64,000 nt of DNA from Actinomyces lilanjuaniae (GTDB taxonomy: Bacteria; Actinomycetota; Actinomycetes; Actinomycetales; Actinomycetaceae): NCBI RefSeq assembly GCF_003606385.1, contig NZ_CP032514.1, positions 1,054,001 to 1,118,000 on the forward strand, read 5' to 3'. Below the pieces are notes generated by a model, which worked only from the letters and a program-made list of their open reading frames with translations, ran no database searches and had not been told where the DNA came from. The position numbers and the translations under genes are program-made. Within the stretch, counting starts at the first letter, position 1. Each line of letters begins with the position of its first letter. Positions 35,265-44,709 of the stretch are shown piece after piece.

Positions 35265-36957
35265 ATGTCCTTCCATGACAGCGTCGTCTACCAGGTCTAC
35301 CCCCGGTCCTTCCGTGACTCCACCGGCAACGGCGTCGGTGACCTGCGGGGTGTCATCGAGAAGGTCCCCTACATCGCCTCCCTGGGTGTGGACCACGTCT
35401 GGCTCAACCCCTTCTTCCCCTCGCCCGGCCGGGACAACGGCTACGACGTGTCCGACTACCGGGCCGTCGACCCGGCCATGGGAACCATGGAGGACTTCGA
35501 GGAGCTTGTCGAGGCCCTGGGCGGGCACGGTATCGGCGTCATGGTGGACATGGTGCTCAACCACACCTCCACCGAGCACGAGTGGTTCCGCCGGGCACTG
35601 GAGGGGGACAAGCACTACCAGGACTACTACATCTTGCGGCCCGCCCGCGCCGACGGTGCCCTGCCCACGAACTGGGTCTCCAAGTTCGGCGGCCCGGCCT
35701 GGGCGCCCTTTGGGGACACCGGACTGTACTACCTGCACCTGTATGACCTCACGCAGGCGGACCTCAACTGGCGCAACCCCGCGGTGCGCGCCGAGGTGGC
35801 TGACATCGTCAACTTCTGGAGGGGCAAGGGGGTCAGGGGCTTCCGGTTCGACGTCATCAACGTCATCGGCAAGAGCGAGGTGCTTCTGGACGCCCCGCCC
35901 GGTACGGACGACCGGGCCATGTACACCGACGGCCCCGACGTCCACACCTACCTGCGCGAGCTCGCCGCCGCCAGCTTCGGGCGTGACCCGGGTACCGTGA
36001 CGGTGGGGGAGATGTCCTCCACCAGCATCGAGGCCTGCGTGGGCTACTCCGACCCCGCCAATCACGAGCTGGACATGGTCTTCAGCTTCCACCACCTCAA
36101 GGTTGACTACGCCGAGGGCCAGAAGTGGACCACCATGGACTTCGACCTGCCCGCCCTCAAGCGGGTCCTCAACGACTGGGCGGTGGGCATGCAGGCCGGA
36201 GGCGGGTGGAACGCCCTGTTCTGGAACAACCACGACCAGCCCCGCGCGCTCAACCGCTTCGCCGACCCCGGGCGCTACCGCGCCGAGTCCGCCACCATGC
36301 TGGCCACCGTCATCCACCTCATGCGCGGCACCCCCTACGTCTACATGGGCGAGGAGATCGGCATGACCGACCCCGCCTACACCAGCATCGCCGACTACGT
36401 GGACGTCGAGGCGCTCAACGCCTACCAGGACCTCCTCGCCCAGGGGCTGACGCAGGAGGAGGCCTTCGACGTGGTGCGGGCCAAGGCCCGCGACAACGCC
36501 CGCACACCCATGCAGTGGGAGCCTGGGCCGGGGCAGGGTTCACCCGCGGCACCCCTGGCTGCGCCCCACCAACCAGGACCAGGTCAGTGTGGAGGCCGAG
36601 GAGCACCAGGGCGTGGTCCTGCCCTACTACCGGCGTCTTATCTCCCTGCGCAAGCAGTACCCGGTCGTCTCCGAGGGCAGCTACGAGCCCTACGCCCTGG
36701 ACCACCCCGACGTCCTGGCCTACCAGCGCCACCACGAGGGGCAGCACCTGCTCGTGCTGTGCAGCTTCCGCGCCTACGAGACCACGATCGAGGTCCCGGC
36801 CGACTTCCAGGACAGCCGGGTGCTCGTCTCCAACTACGATGACGAGCCGACCTGGCTGGCCAGTGACGGCGCAGACGTGGCGGTCAGATTGAGGCCCTAC
36901 CAGGCGCTGGCGCTGCTGGTCTCCTGCCCTGTCAGGTCCTCCCTCCAGACGGACTGA
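35265..36957 (+). CDS. treA: Trehalose-6-phosphate hydrolase, two apparent frameshifts near the C-terminus
   Basis: This GH13 enzyme splits trehalose-6-phosphate, delivered by the PTS gene downstream, into glucose and glucose-6-phosphate. The family-specific FHHLKVDYAEGQKW is the clearest mark of TreC/TreA. GH13 motifs are DMVLNH, GFRFDVIN (catalytic Asp), TVGEMSST (acid/base Glu) and WNNHDQPRA. The frame breaks after RTPMQWEPGPG. Adding one G at 36530-36533 and one C at 36552-36555 restores AGFTRGTPWLRPTNQDQVSV and the C-terminal beta domain, giving about 564 residues, normal for the family. GAGGAG precedes the ATG. It lies downstream of two TreR-like operators. Confidence 0.9.
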
Positions 36958-37072
36958 GACGGTGGCGCCACCGCGACTGCCGCCGCCCGCCCCGCCGTCG
37001 CCCATGACCCGTTTCTTTAACTGTTTTTATCCCTATCTGCCTCTCATGACGCTTCCGGTCCGAGCTGACCCG

Positions 37073-37087
37073 CTGCCCTGAGGGCAG
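37073..37087. repeat. Short perfect inverted repeat between treA and treB
   Basis: CTGCCCT-G-AGGGCAG lies 35 nt before the treB start, after an AT-rich stretch (about 37010-37042, containing TTTCTTTAACTG and TTTTTATCCCTATC) that is unusual here and may hold a treB promoter. It has no T tract, so I do not call it a terminator. Confidence 0.3.
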
Positions 37088-37122
37088 AGCCTCACGCAGG
37101 AAACAACACAGAAAGGTGCCTC

Positions 37123-39221
37123 GTGTCCAACGACGAGAATGAGCCAGGGGCCAAGATCGTCTCACCCGTAGCTGGTGAGGTGATTGACCTGGCCGACGTC
37201 CCCGATCCCGTCTTCTCCGCCCGCACCGTCGGCGACGGTTTCGGCGTCCGGCCGCCGTCTGCTTGCGACCCCTCCCTGATGATGGTGGCTGCTCCCGTGA
37301 GCGGGACGGTGACCATGGTGGCTACCACCAGTCATGCTATCGGCCTGATAACCCCCCAGGGGCTTGAGGTGCTCCTCCACCTGGGGTTGACACGGTAGAG
37401 CTGGAGGGCAGGCCTTTTGACCTCAGTGTCGAGGTGGGTGAGAAGGTTGAGGCCGGCCAGCCTCTGGGGACGATGGACCTGGAGGTCATCCAGGCGGCTG
37501 GTAAGGACGCCACAGCGATCCTGGTGGTCACCAACACCGCCCAGAGGCTGGAGTCCCTAAGCGTCAGCCTGGGAAGCGCCCCGGTGGGCCAGGAGGTCGC
37601 CACGGCCGTCCTTACCCGGGACACGCAGGAGCAGGGCCGGGCTGGCGGCGCTGCCGCCCCTTCCGCCGTGGCCCCGCGCGAGGGTGGCGCGGCACCTGGT
37701 GGCCAGGAACTCAGCGGCTACGACGCCACGGCCCACGGCATCATCGCCGGTGTCGGCGGGGCGGACAACATCCGCTCCGTCATCCACTGCATCACCCGGG
37801 TGCGCTTCTACCTCAAGGACCAGTCCCTGGCCGACGACGCGGCCGTAACCGGTACCGAGGGCGTCATCGACGTCGTCAAGGCGGGTGGTCAGTACCAGGT
37901 CGTCATCGGGCCTGCCGTCGGGGAGGTCTACGAGGCGGTTGTCAGACAGCTGCCCCAGGGGGCTGGCGGGGGTGAGACCTCCGCCGAGGAGCAGGAGGAG
38001 GTGGAGCGGCCCACCACCCTGGTCGGCTGGGTCCGCTTCGGCTTCAGCTCGCTCATCGGCGTCATCACCGGCTCCATGATTCCCGTCATTGGCCTGCTGG
38101 CTGCCTCCGGCATCCTCAAGGGGATCCTGGCCCTGCTCACGCAGTTCGACCTGGTGGAGGACGGAAGCCCCACCTACACCATCATCAACGCGATGTCGGA
38201 CTCGATGTTCTACTTCCTGCCCATCATCGTCGGCTTTACCGCTGCCCGGCGACTGGGATCGGACCCGATCGTGGTGGCCATCATCGGAGGCGTCCTGTGC
38301 TACCCCTCCATCGTGGAGATGGCCAGTCCTGACGCCGAGGGCTACGAGGTGACCGCCAGCATCGGCCGCACGGTGTTCAACGCCGACTTCTTCGGGATCC
38401 CAGTGGCCCTGCCTGAGGGCAACGCCTACAGCTACTCGATCTTCCCCGTCATCGTCGCCGCCTGGCTGGCCGCCCGGATCGAGCCTCTGCTCAAGAAGTA
38501 CATCCCGGTGGTGCTGCGCTCGATCTTCGCCCCGCTCATTGAGGTCTTCGTGGTCTCAGCCCTCATCCTGGTGGTCTTCGGCCCGGTGGTCATGTTTGTC
38601 TCCGGCGGTATCGCCTCCGCGATCAACGCGGTCCTGGACCTGAGCTTCCCGTTGGCGGGCCTGGTCATCGGCGGCTTCTACCAGTGCCTGGTCATCTTCG
38701 GGCTGCACTGGGCCGTCATCCCGCTCATCTCCTCTGAGATCGCTGCCACCGGCAGCTCTGCGCTCAACGCCATCGTGTCAGCCACCATGATCGCCCAGGG
38801 CGGCGGCGCGCTGGCCATCTGGGTGAGGAGCCGCAACGCGCGTATCCGGACCCTGGCCGGGCCCGCGACCATCTCCGCCTTCTGCGGCATCACCGAGCCC
38901 GCGATGTACGGCCTCAACCTCAAGTACGGCCGGGTGTTCCTCACCGCCTCGCTGGGCGGGGCGGTCGGCGGGCTGCTGACAGGGCTGCTCGACGTCAACA
39001 TGTACGGGTTCACCGGGGCCTTCGTCGGCTTCCCGTCCTTCGTCAACCCCGAGGGCATGGACTCCGGTTTCACCGGCTACTGGATCGCCTCCCTGGCGGC
39101 TCTGGTGGTGTCCTTCACCTGCACCTACTTCCTCGGCTACACCGACGCCGACGCCGACAAGGGCCGTGAGGTTAGGAAGGTCCGGCTGGGCAGGCGCGAG
39201 CCAGTGGCCTCCTCGTCGTAG
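37123..39221 (+). CDS. treB: Trehalose-type PTS transporter EIIABC, one apparent frameshift in the EIIA domain
   Basis: This membrane enzyme II imports and phosphorylates trehalose. Domain order is A-B-C. The N-terminal EIIA-Glc domain has its phosphorylated His in LLHLGVDTVELEG, but only after adding one G at 37383-37386, which fuses the first 91 codons to the rest. The EIIB domain has the phospho-Cys in VIHCITRVRFYLKD. The EIIC domain (about residues 300-680) has around ten TM helices with MIPVIGLLAASGILKG and GITEPAMYG. Repaired length is 699 residues. Most TreB proteins lack EIIA, so the N-terminal fusion makes this permease self-contained. GAAAGG precedes the GTG start. Placement after treA supports trehalose over other beta-glucosides. 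Confidence 0.85.
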
Positions 39222-39314
39222 CTTCCTCTGCCGTAGCGCGCCGCCTCCTTGTCACCGCGTCACCGTACGCGCCTGCGCCTGCCCTGGGCCGTCCCGGTCC
39301 CCGGACCATTCGTC

Positions 39315-40037
39315 TCAGGGCAGGCGCAGCGCGCTGCCGTGGAACTCGAAGCCTGCCGGGGCGTGGCGTGAGCAGGAGTACTCGAACATGAGCCCGGAGG
39401 AGTCAAAGGTGGCGCTGGAGACCACGGCTACGCACCCCATGTCCTCCAGGTCCAGGCGGGCGCGGTCCTCCTGCGTGGCCCTCTCCACAGTGACCGTGCG
39501 TGAGGCGCTGACGACCCGCACGCCCAGGACGTCCTCCAGGTAGGAGTAGATCGAGGTCTCCACGACCTCACGGGTTAGCACCGGTACCACCGAGGTCAGC
39601 AGCCAGGAGGTGTCCAGGATGAGCGGGCGGCCGTCCAGCAGGCGCAGACGGTGGACCCGCAGGACCGGGGTGCCCGCCTTCAGCCCGGAGCGCTCGGACA
39701 AGGGCTGGTCCACAGTGGTGGGCTCCAGGCTGAGCATGACCGTGCGCAGGTCCACCTCGTTGCGCGCAGCAGCCTCCGGCAGGGACTCGATACCGCCCAG
39801 CAGGAAGGTGGAGGCTGGCCTGCGCTGGTAGATCACCTGGCTGCCACTGCCCTGTACGGCCTGTACGTAGCCGCGTGAGGCCAGCAGGGCCAGGGCCTTG
39901 CGCACGGTGTTGCGTGAGCAGCCGAACTCGGCCGCCAGGGTGTGCTCCGAGGGGAGCCGGTCGCGGAAGGCGTAGCGGCCCTCCTCGATCTGGGAGCGCA
40001 GGACCTGGACGATCTGGTCGTACTTGGCCTGGGCCAC
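39315..40037 (-). CDS. treR: GntR-family repressor with UTRA domain (TreR-like)
   Basis: The N-terminal winged helix reads AKYDQIVQVLRSQIEEGRYAF shortened to its start here, followed by RLPSEHTLAAEFGCSRNTVRKAL. The C-terminal UTRA ligand domain includes LRVHRLRLLDGRPLILDTSW and IYSYLEDVLGVRV. In TreR relatives the ligand is trehalose-6-phosphate. It is convergent with treB and probably binds the paired palindromes in front of treA. I chose the GTG at 40037 (240 residues, the usual size), preceded by GGAAGGA; an ATG at 40142 would add a Gly/Ser/Pro-rich tail unlike the family. Confidence 0.86.
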   Translation of the reverse strand: MAQAKYDQIVQVLRSQIEEGRYAFRDRLPSEHTLAAEFGCSRNTVRKALALLASRGYVQAVQGSGSQVIYQRRPASTFLLGGIESLPEAAARNEVDLRTVMLSLEPTTVDQPLSERSGLKAGTPVLRVHRLRLLDGRPLILDTSWLLTSVVPVLTREVVETSIYSYLEDVLGVRVVSASRTVTVERATQEDRARLDLEDMGCVAVVSSATFDSSGLMFEYSCSRHAPAGFEFHGSALRLP

Positions 40038-40329
40038 GGCGAGTGTGTTCCTTCCTGTGCCTGGCTGCGGCACGTGGGTGCTGCGGCCCTGGCTACGGGC
40101 CTGCGGACCAGCCGTGCCGAGGGCCTCGGCTGAGGGCCTCAATCTAGCAAGCCGACGGGCAGCTCAGCGCGTGTGGTCTGTCCGGTGCGTGTACTGCGCT
40201 ACGTTCCTGCAGCCTGGCCCGCAGGGCGGGCTTGCCCCGACGGCGACCTCCTGTGAGAATCGCACCGATCCCGTCCACGGTCCTGTCCGCGCGCCGCGTG
40301 AGGACCACGCTGCACAGGAAGGCCTGCCC

Positions 40330-40809
40330 TTGCCCACCACACCCCACTCGCAGACCCAGCCCCAGGACCGGCCGCAGGCCCGCTCCACCGGGGAGCGCGT
40401 CCTTGTCCTCATCAAGCCTGACGCTGTTCAGCGCCGTCTCACCGGTGAGATCCTGCGGCGCATTGAGGCCAAGGGCTACGAGCTGGTGGCCCTGCGGGTC
40501 CTGACCCCCGACGCGGCCACGCTGGCCGCACACTACGCCGAGCACGTGACCAAGCCCTTCTACCCCGGGGTGGTGGACTACATGACCTCCGGCCCGGTCG
40601 TGGCCGCAGTCGTGGCGGGGCAGCGCGTGGTGGAGGGGGTGCGCTCCCTCATGGGTGCTACCGACCCCACGACGGCCGCTCCCGGCACCATCCGGGGGGA
40701 CCTGGGACGTGACTGGGGGACCTCAGCCATCCAGAACCTGGTGCACGGCTCGGACAGCGCCGAGTCGGCCGCCCGCGAGATCGCCATCTGGTTCCCTGAG
40801 CTGACGTGA
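40330..40809 (+). CDS. ndk: Nucleoside diphosphate kinase
   Basis: Ndk transfers the gamma-phosphate from ATP to other NDPs through a phosphohistidine. The product (about 159 residues) contains LVLIKPDAVQRRLTGEIL, KPFYPGVVDYMTSGPVVA, the GTIRGDLG loop, and the active-site motif NLVHGSDSAESA with the catalytic His. The family is about 140 residues; the extra N-terminal 20 are Thr/Gln/Pro-rich. The best start is the TTG at 40330, placed 7 nt after AGGAAGG; no ATG or GTG is suitably placed in this frame. Confidence 0.92.
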   Translation: MPTTPHSQTQPQDRPQARSTGERVLVLIKPDAVQRRLTGEILRRIEAKGYELVALRVLTPDAATLAAHYAEHVTKPFYPGVVDYMTSGPVVAAVVAGQRVVEGVRSLMGATDPTTAAPGTIRGDLGRDWGTSAIQNLVHGSDSAESAAREIAIWFPELT

Positions 40810-40927
40810 CCAGGCCTGCTGGCCAGGTGCTGGTGAGGGTGTGGACAAGGTAGACAGAAGGTAGTCGCCAGTCACTGCTGTTCCGTCCGGGAGCGGCGAC
40901 GTTCCTGAAGCTGCAGGGCGGTCGGAG

Positions 40928-42172
40928 GTGCTGATGCCAGCGTCACGTCGTGTCGTCGTGTCCAGCCTGTGGCTGGTATTCCTTGTCAATGGGGCCGTGC
41001 TTGCCAGCTGGGCCCCGCGTATCCCCGACGTCAGGCAGCGCCTAGGGCTGTCCGACGCCGACCTCGGTGTCGCGCTGCTGGGCGTGGCCCTGGGCGCCGT
41101 GCCAGCCATGCTCGTCACCGCGCGCCTGGTGGGGCGTGTCAGCGACGTGGCCGTGTGCGCGGTGGCCGCGCTGGTGTTCCCCGCTGCCCTCCCGCTCATC
41201 GACGTGGTCACGGGCCTGCCCGGCCTCATGGCGGTGCTCATGCTCCTGGGCGCGGCCAGCGGCTGCCTCGACATCGCGATGAACACCCTGGCGGTGCGCC
41301 TGCAGGTGCTGTGGCGCACGCGGGTCCTGGGGCGCCTCCACGGCGCCTACAGCCTGGGTGTCCTGGCGGCTACGGCCGCCGCTGCCGTAGCGACCTACCT
41401 GGGCCTCAGCGTCGGCCGCCACTTCGTGGCCGTGAGCGCCACCCTGCTCCTGGCCGCCGCCAGCGCCTCAGTGGTCCTCCTCACCCGGGCACCCCGCACG
41501 GCGCCGACGCGCTCGTCCTCGGAGGAGCGGGCGGGCTCGGTCGGCTCAGGGGACGCGAAGCCCGGCCCGCCCAGGCGGGGGCGGCTGGCCGTCCCCGGGC
41601 TGACCTTGGGCGTCGGTGTCATCGCCGTAGGAGGCTTCCTGCTGGAGGGGCTCCTCACCGACTGGTCAGCCCTCCTGCTGCGCCGCGACCTAGGTGCGCA
41701 GCCCGCGCTGGCGGCCTCCGTGCTGTCAATGTTCAGCGTGGCGATGTTCGTCTCCCGGTCACTCAGCGACGCCCTCCTGCGACGGGTGGAGGAGGCCACA
41801 CTGCTGCGTGCCGCTGCGGTGCTCCTCGCCCTGGCGGTCCCGACCGGTCTCGCCACGGGCTCGGTGCCTGCCACCGTGGTCGGCGTGGTGGTCACCGGAG
41901 CGTGCGTCGGCCCCCTGTTCCCGCTGGCGCTAGCGCACGCGGGCCGGGTGGCAGCGCACAACGCCGCTGGGGTCGCTGGGGTCGCCGGAGTCACTGCCCG
42001 CCTGAGCGTGGTGGGCTACGCGGCCCACCTGGGTGGTCCCGTACTCATCGGCTTCGCTGCCGAGGGGGTTGGCCTGCCCACCACCGTCACGGCGGTGGTG
42101 GTGGCGACCGCCGTCCTGCTGGCCCTGACCACCCTGCCCCGCCTCAGGACCTCCGACTCAGGACCTCCCTGA
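40928..42172 (+). CDS. MFS transporter (YbjJ-like)
   Basis: The 414-residue membrane protein has 12 predicted helices in two halves separated by a polar loop (about residues 190-220, RAPRTAPTRSSSEER). The first helix contains NGAVLASWAPRIPDVRQRLGLS, a pattern typical of the YbjJ-like MFS group with the WAPRIP motif, followed by GRVSDVAVC (motif A position) and GCLDIAMNTLAV. Substrate unknown; some relatives are sugar or drug exporters. It is convergent with the ABC permease gene and overlaps its 3' end by 29 bp. The start is GTG (40928) or the ATG two codons on. Confidence 0.85.
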   Translation: MLMPASRRVVVSSLWLVFLVNGAVLASWAPRIPDVRQRLGLSDADLGVALLGVALGAVPAMLVTARLVGRVSDVAVCAVAALVFPAALPLIDVVTGLPGLMAVLMLLGAASGCLDIAMNTLAVRLQVLWRTRVLGRLHGAYSLGVLAATAAAAVATYLGLSVGRHFVAVSATLLLAAASASVVLLTRAPRTAPTRSSSEERAGSVGSGDAKPGPPRRGRLAVPGLTLGVGVIAVGGFLLEGLLTDWSALLLRRDLGAQPALAASVLSMFSVAMFVSRSLSDALLRRVEEATLLRAAAVLLALAVPTGLATGSVPATVVGVVVTGACVGPLFPLALAHAGRVAAHNAAGVAGVAGVTARLSVVGYAAHLGGPVLIGFAAEGVGLPTTVTAVVVATAVLLALTTLPRLRTSDSGPP

Positions 42173-43421
42173 GGGGGACACGTGCGCCTGTCCGCGTCAC
42201 CGCACGGGTGTAGACCCTGCCTGAGAGTGCGACGAGCAGCGGCAGGGCTACCAGGGACAGGGCCAGGGCGACACTCTGCTCCACCGTGCTGGACACGCCC
42301 AGGACCAGCCGTGCGGGCATGAGGAAGGGGGACAGGACCGGCAGGTAGGACAGCACCCGGTACACCACCATCTGGGGGTCGCCGATCGCCATGAGGATGG
42401 ACACGCCGTAGGGCACTGCGAGGAGCATGGCCAGCGGTGCCGTCACGGTTCCCGCGTCCTCCTGCCGGCTCACGAGGGAGGCCGCCGCGCCGAAGAGCAC
42501 GGAGACGGTGGCGTAACCGACCAGCATCCACCCGAGCATGGCCAGGAAGGTGGTGTCCAGGTCGAGGTCGGCCTCCGGCATGATCCCGGTGGCGTTGGCA
42601 GTGAGCACCGCCGCGCCCCCCAGGAGCGCGCTGGACAGCAGCAGCCACGTCCCAGTGCCCAGGACCTTGCCTGCCAGCAGGGAGGAGGGGCGCACGCAGG
42701 CCAGGAGGATCTCCACGATACGGCTGGACTTCTCCTCCACCACGCTCATGGCGATGACCTGGCCGCCTCCCATGATGACGAGGAACAGCAGGACGTCCAT
42801 GGCCAGGAGGACGGTGTACCTGGTGAAGAAGTCCTCCGCGTCGCTCTGCGGGGGGTCCAGGGCGACCACCTCTGGGGAGGCCTGCTCCAGGACCTGGCCC
42901 AGGGAGGAGGGGTCGCCCCCTAGCGAGGTGACCTGGCTGGCCAGGGCCTGCTGCTGGAGCAGGGACGTCAGCGCCGCCGAGACGGCCTCGTCGGCCTCCT
43001 CGGCCACGAGCAGACGTGGTGAGGTCCCGGTGGTATCGACCACCATGTCGACCCGCACGTCCTGCGGGGCGTCGGAGTCCAGGGCAGTGGTCGGCTCAGC
43101 GCCCTGGAGGTTGACGATGCTGACTGGCTGCCCTGCGGAGTCCACTACCTGGTCCAGGCCGGTGAGCTCCTGGGGGCCGGCGACCGCGACCCGGTAGGGC
43201 TGGGTCTCGCCCCCGCTGAGGTGGGCGTAGGCCAGGATGCCGCCCACGACAAGGACCAGCATGACCAGGGTGGAGATGATGGTCGCCCGGTTCACTGCCT
43301 GGGTACGCAGCTCACGAGCGGCTACCAGCCGGATCTCCTCCCACCGGCTCAGGTGCGGGGACTCCTGAGAGCCCTGGGATCCCCGAGGCGTGGGGCGTGT
43401 GGGGCCAGCCGGGCTGCTCAT
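42144..43421 (-). CDS. ABC-2 type transporter permease (NatB-like)
   Basis: The 425-residue permease has an N-terminal TM (ATIISTLVMLVLVVGGILAY), a large extracytoplasmic domain of about 150 residues, and a cluster of five or six C-terminal TMs. This is the layout of ABC2_membrane_3/NatB proteins. The cytoplasmic loop VEEKSSRIVEILLACVRPSSLLAGK is shared with NatB, represented here by its SSRIVEILL core. Together with the ATPase whose stop codon overlaps its start by 4 nt (ATGA), it would form a Na+ or drug/peptide exporter; the substrate is not deducible. Confidence 0.87.
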   Translation of the reverse strand: MSSPAGPTRPTPRGSQGSQESPHLSRWEEIRLVAARELRTQAVNRATIISTLVMLVLVVGGILAYAHLSGGETQPYRVAVAGPQELTGLDQVVDSAGQPVSIVNLQGAEPTTALDSDAPQDVRVDMVVDTTGTSPRLLVAEEADEAVSAALTSLLQQQALASQVTSLGGDPSSLGQVLEQASPEVVALDPPQSDAEDFFTRYTVLLAMDVLLFLVIMGGGQVIAMSVVEEKSSRIVEILLACVRPSSLLAGKVLGTGTWLLLSSALLGGAAVLTANATGIMPEADLDLDTTFLAMLGWMLVGYATVSVLFGAAASLVSRQEDAGTVTAPLAMLLAVPYGVSILMAIGDPQMVVYRVLSYLPVLSPFLMPARLVLGVSSTVEQSVALALSLVALPLLVALSGRVYTRAVTRTGARVPLREVLSRRS

Positions 43422-44500
43422 GCGCGCGCCTCCTTGGCACGTGGGGTCCTGTTGTGCACGGGGTCGTCCGTGTCGTCATCGGTGCCGTCGTCGGCTGTCA
43501 GGGAGTCCTGGAAGACCTCAGTCAGGGATCGTCGCACCGCCCCCAGCTCGTGCACGGTGCCGATCCGCTGGGCGGCGGCCAGCAGCGGCTGCTCGTCCGC
43601 ACCGCCTGCGGTGATGACGAGGCGGCCACTCGCCTCAGCCGGTGTGTGGGGCTGAGTAGTGGGAACCGCGGGAGAGCCCGTGGCGGCAGCAGCCGTGCTG
43701 TCTGCGCTGCCTGTGCCGACGGCGCCGTCGGCAGCGCTGACGCAGACCTCGGGCAGGCCCGCCAGCGCCTGGTCGAGCGCCGTCTGGGCCTCCTCGCTGT
43801 CGGGGCGGTCCGGCGTGACCACGACCCGCCAGCGTCGCCCGGAGCCGACCTGGAGCTGGGGCACGGTCCCCTCGGCGAGGACCCGGCCCGAGCGGATGAC
43901 GACGACACGGTCGCACAGGCGCTCGACGACGTCGAGCTGGTGGGAGGAGAAGAGCGTGGGTACGCCCTCCTGGGCGCGCTGGCGCAGCACCTCGCTCATG
44001 ACGGTGACCGCCACCGGGTCCAGCCCGGAGAAGGGCTCGTCCAGGATGAGCAGCTGCGGGTCGGAGACCAGGGCGGCAGCCAGCTGGACACGCTGCTGGT
44101 TACCCAGGGAGAGCCTCTGGACCTCCTCGCCCCGGCGCTCAGCCAGCCCCAGGCGGTCGGTCCAGTGGTGCACTGCCGTCCTCGCCTGTGCGGCACCCAG
44201 CCCGTGGAGGCGAGCCAGGTAGGACAGCTGGTGGGTGACCCTCATCCGGGGGTAGAGGCCGCGCTCCTCGGGCATGTAGCCGATGCAGCGGCGCACGGCC
44301 GCGTCCACGGGAGCCCCCTTCCAGGTCAGGGTTCCCGAGTCGGCGGTGAGCACGCCCATGATGATGCGCATGGTGGTGGACTTGCCCGCGCCGTTGGCGC
44401 CGACAAACCCGACGATCTCCCCTTGGGCCAGGTGCAGGGAGAGGTCGTCGAGGGCCTGGAGCCGTCCGAATCGCTTGGACAGGCGGGACACTGAGAGCAC
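43418..44500 (-). CDS. ABC transporter ATP-binding protein (NatA-like)
   Basis: The 360-residue ATPase has Walker A GANGAGKST, the Q-loop region YMPEERGLYP, signature LSLGNQQRVQLA, Walker B LLILDEPFSGLDP and the H-loop FSSHQ. YMPEERGLYP and the SLGNQQR variant are typical of the NatA subfamily. A C-terminal ~110-residue extension with an Ala/Thr/Ser-rich insert resembles the DUF4162-type regulatory tail. The GTG start follows GAGGAG. The gene diverges from smc; a TAGGAT hexamer on the minus strand near 44575 may be its -10 box. Confidence 0.9.
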   Translation of the reverse strand: MLSVSRLSKRFGRLQALDDLSLHLAQGEIVGFVGANGAGKSTTMRIIMGVLTADSGTLTWKGAPVDAAVRRCIGYMPEERGLYPRMRVTHQLSYLARLHGLGAAQARTAVHHWTDRLGLAERRGEEVQRLSLGNQQRVQLAAALVSDPQLLILDEPFSGLDPVAVTVMSEVLRQRAQEGVPTLFSSHQLDVVERLCDRVVVIRSGRVLAEGTVPQLQVGSGRRWRVVVTPDRPDSEEAQTALDQALAGLPEVCVSAADGAVGTGSADSTAAAATGSPAVPTTQPHTPAEASGRLVITAGGADEQPLLAAAQRIGTVHELGAVRRSLTEVFQDSLTADDGTDDDTDDPVHNRTPRAKEARA

Positions 44501-44709
44501 GGGTCTCCTCAGGGCAGGGGCAGGGCTCGCTCAGGGCAGGTGAGGCAGCCGCTGGCGGGAGCGGTAACGGCGGCATATCCTAGCGTATCGGGGGACGGGG
44601 CGGGACACCGGGCCTGCCGCACCGTCAGGCTCGTTCAGGCTCGTGCTGCCGGGCCGACTTGGCCGCGGCGTGGAGCGGTACCGTGGCTGCTGGCCGCTAT
44701 CGTGGGGCC

